DNA from: CBDCGJ01 sp965238305
Lineage (GTDB): Bacteria > Pseudomonadota > Alphaproteobacteria > GCA-2731375
Direction of reading: 5' to 3'
DNA: 64,000 bases
Assembly (NCBI GenBank): GCA_965238305.1
Contig: CBDEHK010000001.1
Span: forward strand, 4,650,001 to 4,714,000
Below the pieces are notes generated by a model. That model had not been told where the DNA came from and did no database searches. It saw only the letters and a program-made list of their open reading frames with translations. Shown here piece by piece: positions 45,221 through 53,329 of this stretch. Each line of letters opens with the position of its first letter. Position 1 is the stretch's first letter. The translations under genes were made by a program, and so were the position numbers.

Positions 45221-46537
45221 CTAGTTACCAAACGCCGTATTTGACATACGGCCGTTACCATTGGCGCTGCTATTTTGACCGCCGACACGCCTGCCATAAC
45301 TGACTGGCCACCGATCAGGGCGGACATGATCACGTATTTTCAAACAGACATCGAGAATATAGTCGATGTCGGCGTCGTCCAGGCCACTGTGGACACATAG
45401 TCTGACCAGGGATCGGTTGCGCGGCGTCGCCGGCGCACAAAATACCGATCCCATAACACCGTGCGCTTCCAAAGCATCGCGCAATCGGCGGGTGTCGCTT
45501 TCCGATCCGGCGATCAACGGAATAACTTGGGTTTCGCTGAAGGACACATCATATCCCAGCTCTGTGAGACCCCTTCGCAATCGCTCACTCAGGCCAGCTA
45601 TCCGTGAACGCCGATGCACTTCGTTACGCACGACTGACAAAGTCGCCTGGAAGCGCACGATTTCGTTCGGAAATACTGCAGATGAAAATATGGCCGGATA
45701 AGATACAAAGCGGAAATATTCTGCAAATCGTGCCGGCCCGATAATAACGCCGCCGCGACCAACCATCGCCTTCGAGAGGCTGAAGACCCGGAACGTTACA
45801 CGATCGGCGAGGCCTAGATGGCTGACCAAACCCTCGCCCTGCAGGCCAATAACGCCGATTGCATGGGATTCATCCACAATCAACATGGATCCAGTCTCTT
45901 CGCAGACTTCAACAATGTCCTGCAGCGGGCAGATATCACCGATGGTGCTGTAAATCGATTCGACAGCCACCACACCCGGACCATGTTTGGCGATCTGACG
46001 GCGCAGATGATCCGCATCATTATGACGGAAGGCATAAGCCGACGCATTTGCCACCGTGGCACCTTGCCAGACAGAGGCATGAGCGAACATATCGAGATAG
46101 GCTGGTATTTCCGGTCCGGCGATTGCTTGAATTATACCTTCATTGGCAGCAAATCCAGATTGACATAATACCGCGTCTTCCGCATCTAACCAGGCGGCAT
46201 ATTCTTGTTCTAGCTGTCGCTGCACACCTAGATGCTGAGTATAGGCGCCAGACATAAAGATGTTGTCGCACCCTTCAGCCAAAGCTTCTAGTTGCCGACT
46301 AACTATTCTTTGATCATTGCCGATATCGAGATAGTCGTTGGTTGATAAGACAATGTCCGATGCCCTGAGGGACCGTCCAATGATCAATATGCCTTTGGGA
46401 TGGGCGTCAAATAAGCTTTCCATGCGTTCTTGCAAGGAAGCATACATCAAGCTTTCTGGCTGGCTGACAAACCGTTCAGTCATCTGATGCAATTTCGCTA
46501 AAAACGCAATTGACAGATCGGCGTGCTGTCGATTCAC
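45221..46537 (-). CDS. cqsA: CqsA-like alpha-aminoketone (CAI-1/LAI-1 type) synthase
   Basis: A 438-residue fold-type I PLP enzyme of the alpha-oxoamine synthase group. It follows Vibrio CqsA more than BioF or HemA: ILIIGRSLRASDIVLSTNDYL, NIFMSGAYTQ, YLDMFAHASVWQGATVANA, RHGPG-like KHGPGVVAVESIYSTIG, SYPAIFSSAVFP and GSVFCAPATPRNRSLVRL. PLP contacts D222-E-S-H225 and Schiff-base Lys256 (SLSKAM) are present. CqsA joins an acyl-CoA with SAM or aminobutyrate to make the precursor of an alpha-hydroxyketone autoinducer. First start is GTG 46537; ATG 46483 is nearer the CqsA length. A Ser/Asn-rich C-terminal tail is extra. Confidence 0.82.
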   Translation of the reverse strand: MNRQHADLSIAFLAKLHQMTERFVSQPESLMYASLQERMESLFDAHPKGILIIGRSLRASDIVLSTNDYLDIGNDQRIVSRQLEALAEGCDNIFMSGAYTQHLGVQRQLEQEYAAWLDAEDAVLCQSGFAANEGIIQAIAGPEIPAYLDMFAHASVWQGATVANASAYAFRHNDADHLRRQIAKHGPGVVAVESIYSTIGDICPLQDIVEVCEETGSMLIVDESHAIGVIGLQGEGLVSHLGLADRVTFRVFSLSKAMVGRGGVIIGPARFAEYFRFVSYPAIFSSAVFPNEIVRFQATLSVVRNEVHRRSRIAGLSERLRRGLTELGYDVSFSETQVIPLIAGSESDTRRLRDALEAHGVMGSVFCAPATPRNRSLVRLCVHSGLDDADIDYILDVCLKIRDHVRPDRWPVSYGRRVGGQNSSANGNGRMSNTAFGN

Positions 46538-47016
46538 TCAAATACCAAGGGAACGCCATAACACTCACAAACAATCAAACTATACCGGCGAACTATAAAA
46601 TTAAAAAGATTCCGTTGCAACAGTTCTAAATTCACAAATATTGCGGAATCACGTAAATATTACCATTCACTGTAGGGTTTGTATTTCAATTGAATTCACT
46701 GATAAAAAAATATAATAAACATTATACTTATACATATGCAATATTAATAATAATTAATACTATGTAAAATTTAAACTATTCAGTTAATAACTTCAAAATT
46801 ACGTTTAGTTTTATCATTTTTTTTGTTTTACTTCATTTTTCCCAATAGACAATTTGAGTAAAATTTTACGTAAATTATTTAGATGTTTTATTAAAAATTT
46901 TTAAGTAATTATACATAAATACCAATAAAAGTGTTTCCGATATTTGTTCTTTATCGATAATAAAGCACCTATAGTTAACCTAATAAAGATTTAGATAAAT
47001 CCAATTAGGTTACGAG
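46538..47016. promoter_or_regulatory. A+T-rich divergent control region, cqsA and kinase genes
   Basis: A 479-base spacer of unusual composition. By hand count 46681-46920 has only 38 G+C in 240 bases. It contains GTAAAATTTTAC (46858-46869) and TTTACGTAAA (46865-46874), two overlapping perfect palindromes, and further ACGTAAAT-like copies near 46652 and 46795 (inverted). It must hold the promoters of cqsA (left) and the kinase gene (right) and may bind a nucleoid protein or regulator. Confidence 0.6.
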
Positions 47017-48405
47017 ATGCAGAACTACGGAGCAATTGTCGGAAATTTCTTGAGTTATCTGGATTGGTTCATTCCAGAAGACTTGAGAGAAAGCGAGGTA
47101 GAGCACCGCCGATTGCGCGCTTTTGTTATTAGCCATGTTTTTGGCCCCTTGATCGGAGCGATCATTGCTTGGATGTTAATTTCACAATATCCCAGCATTA
47201 TTGCGTGGATTTTCCTCGGGGTTATTGGCCTCTTTGCAGTTTTCCCATTTTTACTACGTTGGACGAAGGCAAAACGTATGGTGGCCTTTAGTTCTGTGCT
47301 GCTTTTTGTCGTCGCGAACTTCTTCTTTTCCTATTTTTACGGCGGTATTCATTCCCCGGCGCTGTCCTGGACGCTGACGGTACCAATCGTTGCGATGTTT
47401 TTTGTCGATGGCGTTTATCGTATCATCGGTCTGTTGTGCTACGCCCTCGGTTTCATAATCCTTGGCGGATTATTCCTTTCTGGGCACGAATTCCCCAATC
47501 ATTTCGGCACTGCCGACACTGGCACCGTGACCCTGATTTTGTTTATGTGCGCAGCCGGTTATGTCACCACGATGGCCTTGGCCTATGGTGCATTGTACGA
47601 ATTTTCGATCGCCCGTATTATATCGGCGAAAGAAGATGCTGAGGCTGCCAACCACGCCAAATCAGAGTTTTTGGCGACCATGAGCCACGAATTGCGGACG
47701 CCATTGAACGCGATTATCGGCTTTTCGCAGTTGATCAATACGCAGTCAATGGGACCGCTCGGACATCACAGTTACGTTGATTATAGCAACGACATTGAAG
47801 AAAGCGGGCAGCATCTGCTGCAAATCATCAACGACATCCTGGACATCACGAAAATTGAAGTCGGCAAACTTGATCTACGCGCCCAAGACGTCAGATACGC
47901 GGCTTTGGCAAAACAATCGACCGCCATGCTGTTTACAGCAATCGAAGACAAACACATCGCCTTCAAAAGCGAATTACCAGAAGATGAGTTGGTAATTCGG
48001 GGCGATCATCAATTGCTGCGGCAGGCCTTGATCAATCTTATATCCAACGCCGTTAAGTATACCCAACCCGACGGTGCGATCACGCTTTCCGTCGATGTGC
48101 CGGCTGATGCCTCGATCGAGATATCCGTAACCGACAATGGGATCGGCATCGCTGAAGAAGATCTGGCCAGGGTCATGCAACCTTTTGAGCAAGTCGAAAC
48201 CTCGCTCGCGCGTGCCAATGGCGGTGTCGGCTTGGGTTTACCATTGAGTAAGAAAATTATCGAAGCGCATGGCGGCAAATTGACCCTCTCCAGCACGCTC
48301 GGAATCGGGACGATGGCAAAAGTTTGGTTGCCGACGGAACTCATCGAAATTCAACCGGCAGCGCCCAATCGGGTCCTGCAAGTAGTTAAACAATCAGCAG
48401 CATAG
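47017..48405 (+). CDS. Six-TM sensor histidine kinase
   Basis: A 462-residue kinase. Six TM helices lie at about residues 37-55, 61-80, 88-108, 116-131, 134-155 and 170-193 with very short loops, as in CqsS-like sensors of membrane-soluble signals. HisKA H-box: MSHELRTPLNAIIGFS, His224. HATPase_c: N-box NLISNAVKYTQ, G1 DNGIGIAEED, G2 GGVGLGLPLSK. It lacks a receiver domain, so a separate response regulator is needed, not in the window. Divergent from the CqsA-like gene, for which it is the natural receptor candidate. Kinase family assignment is firm; signal is inference. Confidence 0.88.
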   Translation: MQNYGAIVGNFLSYLDWFIPEDLRESEVEHRRLRAFVISHVFGPLIGAIIAWMLISQYPSIIAWIFLGVIGLFAVFPFLLRWTKAKRMVAFSSVLLFVVANFFFSYFYGGIHSPALSWTLTVPIVAMFFVDGVYRIIGLLCYALGFIILGGLFLSGHEFPNHFGTADTGTVTLILFMCAAGYVTTMALAYGALYEFSIARIISAKEDAEAANHAKSEFLATMSHELRTPLNAIIGFSQLINTQSMGPLGHHSYVDYSNDIEESGQHLLQIINDILDITKIEVGKLDLRAQDVRYAALAKQSTAMLFTAIEDKHIAFKSELPEDELVIRGDHQLLRQALINLISNAVKYTQPDGAITLSVDVPADASIEISVTDNGIGIAEEDLARVMQPFEQVETSLARANGGVGLGLPLSKKIIEAHGGKLTLSSTLGIGTMAKVWLPTELIEIQPAAPNRVLQVVKQSAA

Positions 48406-48417
48406 GTTGGTGTCAGC

Positions 48418-48723
48418 ATGAAACTTGTACTTTCACAACAGATAGATCGACCGCTAAATCGAACGATTATACCGGTCAACGAAGTGCTGCGCCTGGCCGC
48501 CGAAATCTTCGAGGATACTGGAGAATCGCCGTCAATCGACGTTCATGGCGCCGCCCTTAATCATTGGAATGGGCTAAAAATATCAATCGCTAGGGCCGAT
48601 CTTGTCGACCTTGCCGACAGCGGCCTACTCGACGGCGACGGTGACTGGACTGTTTATGGGCACCGGGAACTCGCCCGCCTTGCTGGCGTCGAGGCACCGG
48701 AGGCTTTGCTCCGGTTAGCCTAA
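48418..48723 (+). CDS. Small acidic protein downstream of the kinase
   Basis: A 101-residue soluble, acidic product (MKLVLSQQIDRPLNRTIIPV...). It has ADLVDLADSGLLDGDGDWTVYG, followed by an Ala/Leu-rich end. No family is recognised. It starts 12 bases after the kinase stop and is most likely cotranscribed. No transmembrane segment or signal peptide. Ribosome-binding site is weak (TTGGTG). May be an accessory of the signalling pair. Confidence 0.65.
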   Translation: MKLVLSQQIDRPLNRTIIPVNEVLRLAAEIFEDTGESPSIDVHGAALNHWNGLKISIARADLVDLADSGLLDGDGDWTVYGHRELARLAGVEAPEALLRLA

Positions 48724-48767
48724 CTGGGCAATGTGACAAGCCACTCGCAATATGAGCTCTTAAGTCC

Positions 48768-49961
48768 CTAGGCCGCTGAGAGATGGCCCGGGCGGCGCAA
48801 ATCTTCAGCCAGACCGTTGCCCATCAAGTCGACAAAATTATCGCAATAAAATCGCTCTACCGCCGCCGCTGGAGTGTCCTGCAAACTGTCGTTGAAACGT
48901 TTCAACGGATTGCGACCGCCTTCGATATGGGGATAGTCGGAAGAAAACAGCGCCACTTCTTCGCCGGACTGGGCAATTATCCAGCCGGCATCTTCATGTG
49001 GATAGGGCGCGGCACGGAATTGACGGCGAATAATTTCGGACGGCCGGGCGCTCAATTTCTGCAACCGATCTTCGTTTTTTGTGAACGCGTGGGCGGCTGA
49101 ATCCATTGATCGCATCCATCCCGGCAGCCAGGCTGCACCCAATTCGATTGCGCCCCAGCGAAGATTGGGGAAACGATCAAAAACCCCATCGAAGATCAAT
49201 GTTGACGTTGTCTGCATTACCGCGTTTGGGATCGCCATGTAGCTGACGGAGGTGAAATTATCGTCGCCGCCATGGAAATCCGGCACTGGCGGAAGACCGT
49301 TTTCCTTGTAAATCGGATTGAGCTTGTCTTCACCGCCAACGTGAAAGAGCACTGGCAGACCCGCCTCTTCGGCCAGCGCCCAAACCGGATCAAGTTCGAT
49401 ATGACTATGGGCGTGATTTTGCGGGCACCGCGAAGGCACCATCAGTGCTTTGGCGCCGATATTGATCGCTTCTTCGGCGCAGGCCCGCGCCAGGGTAAAA
49501 TCTTCCAAGGGGATATAAGCGGTCGCCAGCAAGCGCCGGTCGACGTTGCAAAAATCCGTCATCATGCGGTTATGAGCACTGGCCGCCGCATAACAAAGTT
49601 CCATATCTTGGCCGCGATCAAGGCCAAAATTTCCCAAGCAGAAAGTGGTAAATACCAGCTGACTTGCAAATCCCAAAAGGTCGAGGGCGTGTGGGCGATC
49701 TTCGGCAATGAAGGCGCCATGCGCATCATAATTTTTGCGTAGCATCACACTATCGTCTACACCAGCACGAAATTCTGGACTGCCATGATTGGCCCGGGCC
49801 TGCTTCATCACTGCCTGCTTGTCCGTACGCACCCCTTTTACCGCCGCGACCTCACGAAATCGACTGAGCAAGGCTGCGCTAAAGTAGCCATCCAGGCATT
49901 CATCCATTTCCATCAAATGGCTATCGGCATCGTGAACTACGCGACCTTCAACATAAGGCAT
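48768..49961 (-). CDS. Amidohydrolase_2 family metal-dependent hydrolase
   Basis: About 397 residues of a TIM-barrel amidohydrolase. N-terminal HDADSHLME holds a D-x-H-like metal motif; FHVGGED gives the barrel histidine, and the C-terminal LFSSDYPHIEGGRNP holds the catalytic Asp. The family includes ACMSD-like decarboxylases and hydrolases. Of two adjacent ATGs I take 49961, five bases after GGAAG. It is 9-12 bases after the P450 gene stop... reading minus strand it precedes? See position: it lies downstream of P450 in the leftward direction, so P450 leads the pair. Substrate unknown. Confidence 0.83.
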   Translation of the reverse strand: MPYVEGRVVHDADSHLMEMDECLDGYFSAALLSRFREVAAVKGVRTDKQAVMKQARANHGSPEFRAGVDDSVMLRKNYDAHGAFIAEDRPHALDLLGFASQLVFTTFCLGNFGLDRGQDMELCYAAASAHNRMMTDFCNVDRRLLATAYIPLEDFTLARACAEEAINIGAKALMVPSRCPQNHAHSHIELDPVWALAEEAGLPVLFHVGGEDKLNPIYKENGLPPVPDFHGGDDNFTSVSYMAIPNAVMQTTSTLIFDGVFDRFPNLRWGAIELGAAWLPGWMRSMDSAAHAFTKNEDRLQKLSARPSEIIRRQFRAAPYPHEDAGWIIAQSGEEVALFSSDYPHIEGGRNPLKRFNDSLQDTPAAAVERFYCDNFVDLMGNGLAEDLRRPGHLSAA

Positions 49962-49973
49962 CATTTCTTCCTT

Positions 49974-51179
49974 CTAAAATATCACCGGCACGTTTCGAGC
50001 TCCTCGAACCTGGCCCGCCGACCAGCTCACACCATCAGGATCGCGAAGTTCAAATGCAGGAATACGATCAAACCAGACCCGCAGTGCCACATCCATTTCC
50101 ATCCGCGCTAAATTGGAACCGGCACAGCGATGAACGCCAATACCAAAGGCAAAATGGCGGTTCTTTTTACGATCAAGGACAACTTCATCGGGTTGCTCAA
50201 AAACCGCCGGATCGCGATTTGCCGCCGGATAATTGATCATCAAGCGCTCGCCGCGCTTGATCTCCGTGCCGTTGAAGTCGATATCCTTCATCGCGATACG
50301 ACCAACCGAAACCGGCGAATGGTAACGCAGCAACTCTTCAATCGCGGTGGGGAACAAATTCGGCTCGCGAACCATGCGGGCGCGATCTTCCTTGTGGCTG
50401 GCGAAATACAAAAGCGCCGAGCCTATTGAGCTCCAAGTCGTATCGATTCCGGCAATCAAAAGCAACAGGCAATAGTTGATCACCATTTTGTCCGACAAGG
50501 GCTCCCCATCCAGGTCTTTGGCAATCAGTTCGGATATGTAATCGTCGCCTGGATTTTGCCGTCGCGCCTGGACCAATTCGGCAAAAAATCCAACCATTGC
50601 CTGGCGGCTTTTGTTTCTGCGTTCAAAATCGGCAAAGCCCAGTTCGATGAAATCTTGAACCCAACTGACATATTCGTCGCTACGTGCGGCATCAATGCCA
50701 AGCATGTGCCCGATCACTCGCGGCGTCAGCTGTTGCGCATAGTCGACGGCGGCATCGCAAGCCCCCTTATCGATGAAAGCGTCGATCAATTGGTGACAAA
50801 GTTTTTCTGTAAAGTCCTGATGTTGCGCCACTGCCTTCGGTGTAAAAAGCGGCAGGATCAACCGGCGTAACGGTGTATGATCGGGCGGATCGTTACTGAT
50901 CGGCGGTGTGATCCAACTATGATAATCCGCCAGCAGATCGATCCCTTCTTTCATCGGTGCAATCGTCACCTGCCGGTTCGATAAAACAGATGTCATTTTC
51001 ACGAGCTCTTGCGCATCGTGGTACTTGGTCGACATCCATAAGCCGCCCCAGCGCTCCGTATGCGCCATCGGACAGCGATCCTGCAGATCGCGCCAAACCG
51101 GGCTCGGGTCTTTGGTATAGTCGGGATCATGTATATCGAAATCGGTGGCCCAATCAGTGACCGGCTTCCTTTCGTCCAC
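49974..51179 (-). CDS. Cytochrome P450
   Basis: A 401-residue soluble bacterial P450. I-helix oxygen-binding motif AGIDTTWSS, K-helix ELLRYHSPV (E-x-x-R), and heme-binding FAFGIGVHRCAGSNLARME, whose Cys is the axial ligand. It inserts an oxygen atom into an organic substrate using electrons from a ferredoxin, not encoded nearby. The GTG start 51177-51179 has GGAG nine bases upstream. It is followed at 12 bases by an amidohydrolase gene, likely one operon for a xenobiotic or terpenoid route, and is divergent from the DUF389 gene. Confidence 0.92.
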   Translation of the reverse strand: MDERKPVTDWATDFDIHDPDYTKDPSPVWRDLQDRCPMAHTERWGGLWMSTKYHDAQELVKMTSVLSNRQVTIAPMKEGIDLLADYHSWITPPISNDPPDHTPLRRLILPLFTPKAVAQHQDFTEKLCHQLIDAFIDKGACDAAVDYAQQLTPRVIGHMLGIDAARSDEYVSWVQDFIELGFADFERRNKSRQAMVGFFAELVQARRQNPGDDYISELIAKDLDGEPLSDKMVINYCLLLLIAGIDTTWSSIGSALLYFASHKEDRARMVREPNLFPTAIEELLRYHSPVSVGRIAMKDIDFNGTEIKRGERLMINYPAANRDPAVFEQPDEVVLDRKKNRHFAFGIGVHRCAGSNLARMEMDVALRVWFDRIPAFELRDPDGVSWSAGQVRGARNVPVIF

Positions 51180-51326
51180 GGTTCTTGTCTCCTTGCAACT
51201 GTTGCGCCTCGGCCCATGCTATTCGGCGCCAGCTTCAAGCTAGAGAGACGGTGGATTTTTGTCAATTTTCCGCTTTTTAGTACATTCACTTCAGTCTAAC
51301 CTTCAAGTGAGGCGGCAGAATTGAAA

Positions 51327-52454
51327 ATGAAACAGCAGATGTTAACGCCAATAGTTTGGCTAAAACGATTTTTTACCGGCTGGGCACCTTATTTGGAATC
51401 CAAGGTTTCCGCCACCGACTTGGCGCTGCAAATGCGCCAGGCGTCGATCCCGTCTTTTGGATTTTTTTTCATGTTGGCGCTGTCGGCGTCAATCGCGACC
51501 TTGGGTCTAATTGGCGATAGCGCGCCGGCTATCATTGGCGCCATGATCATTGCGCCATTGATGGCGCCAATTACCAGTTTGGCTTTCGGGTTGGTCACGA
51601 CCGACAAACCAATGATTGGGCAGTCGGCTCTGACCATTTTGGCCGGCGTTATTTTGGTTGTGCTATTTGCTTATGTATCGACTTTGTTAATTGGCTTGCG
51701 TGTGACCGGGTCGGAAATTTTGAACCGCACGGCGCCGACACTATTAGATTTAGGCGTTGCGATCGCTGCCGGTTGTGCCGCCGCCTTCGCCTCAACCAGG
51801 CTCAGTATCGTCAATTCGATCGCTGGCGTCGCTATCGCCGTTGCCTTAGTACCGCCCCTGGCAGTCGCAGGCATCGGTTTGGCACTGGGCGACAAAGCCA
51901 GTTCGGACACCGGCTTGTCGCTAAGCGAATTTGGACTTTATTCGGGCGGCGACGATATCGCCACGGGTGCATTTTTGTTATTCTTCACCAATTTTGTCGG
52001 GATCGTCGCGTTTGCGATGATGGTTTTCCTCAGCCAAAAATACGGGAGCTGGCGGAAATCATTGATTGGACTGGCAATATTCTTCGTGTTGGCTTTTGTG
52101 CTGGCGGAACCGCTGGGCCATTCTTTCGTCGCCCTATATGTCAAATCTCGAACAGTCCGTCTATTGGCGAACCTGAAAGAAAATCATCCTGACATTGTAT
52201 CGGGGCAGGCTCAGATCCAGTCGTTACGCGTGTATTTTCGTGAGGGTACAGTTTATGTGAACGTGAAAGGCTTCATCAGCAAGAATGCCGGCGAAAAAAG
52301 TCAGGAACGTCTGGACATCTTCCGCGCTTATTTACGTTCCGAAATAAACTATCCTTTGGTTATCGAAACTCACTTCATTCCAGTTGAAGTTTTGAAAATT
52401 CGCTCGGTCAGCAAAGACGCCCCCAAAGCGGAGCAAGAGAAGGTCGCAGAATGA
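51327..52454 (+). CDS. DUF389 membrane protein
   Basis: About 375 residues. Six or seven TM helices between about 45 and 265 include FGFFFMLALSASIATLGLIGDSAP, then the family mark AIIGAMIIAPLMAPITSLAFG, and GVAIAVALVPPLAVAGIGLAL. A soluble C-terminal domain follows. DUF389 has no settled function. ATG 51327 is chosen; TTG 51321 just upstream, five bases after AGGCGG, is also possible. The stop overlaps the next gene as ATGA. Confidence 0.85.
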   Translation: MKQQMLTPIVWLKRFFTGWAPYLESKVSATDLALQMRQASIPSFGFFFMLALSASIATLGLIGDSAPAIIGAMIIAPLMAPITSLAFGLVTTDKPMIGQSALTILAGVILVVLFAYVSTLLIGLRVTGSEILNRTAPTLLDLGVAIAAGCAAAFASTRLSIVNSIAGVAIAVALVPPLAVAGIGLALGDKASSDTGLSLSEFGLYSGGDDIATGAFLLFFTNFVGIVAFAMMVFLSQKYGSWRKSLIGLAIFFVLAFVLAEPLGHSFVALYVKSRTVRLLANLKENHPDIVSGQAQIQSLRVYFREGTVYVNVKGFISKNAGEKSQERLDIFRAYLRSEINYPLVIETHFIPVEVLKIRSVSKDAPKAEQEKVAE

Positions 52455-53302
52455 ATATTCTTAAACTAGTGTTTTCCTTTGATAATAATCCGCTAAGGCG
52501 GCCGACCAAATGCCGGGCAATAAATCTCGCCGGCGTTTTAGCTTTCGCGTTTTGTTTGATCTGGCCGAATTTGACCATTGCGGACGCTGATGAGGATTTG
52601 GCAAAACAACTTTCAAACCCGATTTCCGCCTTAGTTTCGGTGCCTCTGCAATTGAACTACGACGAAGGATATGGATCCGAAGACGGCGAACAGCTCCGGC
52701 TAAATATCCAGCCAGTGATCCCCTTTTCACTGAACGAAGACCTGAACCTAATCAGTCGGACAATTGTGCCGGTAATCTACCAAAATGATATCTTCGGCGC
52801 CTCCGGTGATCAGTTTGGATTAGGCGATACCACCGCGTCTTTCTGGCTTTCGCCGAAGGCGCCGACATCGTTTGGCCTAATTTGGGGTGTGGGTCCGATT
52901 TTCTACCTGCCGACGGCAACGGACGAGTTGCTTGGCATTCGTGAATGGGGTGGTGGGCCGACGGTCGTCGGCCTCATGCAAAAAGGGCCGTGGACCATTG
53001 GTGGCTTGGCCAATCATGTATGGTCGGTGGATGGGGATGAAATAAATTCTACTTTTGTCCAGCCCTTCGCCAACTATACTACTGCCGACGCCTGGACTTT
53101 TACCTTGAATACGGAATCGACCTACAACTGGAATACCGAAGAATGGGCCATACCCATCAATGCGACAGTTTCGAAGCTGGTCGCGATTGGCGGCCAGAGG
53201 GTACAATTTTCAATTGGCGCCCGCTACTGGCTTGAAACCGCAGCAGGCGGTCCTGATGACTTGGGCGCGCGCTTCACTACCACCTTGCTGTTTCCGAAAT
53301 AA
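52451..53302 (+). CDS. Outer-membrane beta-barrel protein, transporter-like
   Basis: A 283-residue protein with signal peptide (AINLAGVLAFAFCLIWPNLTIA). Mature part has amphipathic strands: RLNIQPVIPFSLNEDLNLISRTIVPV, FGLGDTTASFWLSPK and a C-terminal RFTTTLLFPK. This resembles the MetA-pathway/neuromedin-like putative transporter family of outer-membrane proteins. It overlaps the DUF389 gene by four bases, so the two are translationally coupled and may form an envelope pair. Confidence 0.75.
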   Translation: MNILKLVFSFDNNPLRRPTKCRAINLAGVLAFAFCLIWPNLTIADADEDLAKQLSNPISALVSVPLQLNYDEGYGSEDGEQLRLNIQPVIPFSLNEDLNLISRTIVPVIYQNDIFGASGDQFGLGDTTASFWLSPKAPTSFGLIWGVGPIFYLPTATDELLGIREWGGGPTVVGLMQKGPWTIGGLANHVWSVDGDEINSTFVQPFANYTTADAWTFTLNTESTYNWNTEEWAIPINATVSKLVAIGGQRVQFSIGARYWLETAAGGPDDLGARFTTTLLFPK

Positions 53303-53329
53303 CACTCTTGCGGCTTTGCGATGCCGTTG

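Noticed and set aside
46960..47000. CtrA-like TTAA pairs near the kinase start
   Set aside because: Spacing does not fit TTAA-N7-TTAA and such tetramers are expected by chance in very A+T-rich DNA.
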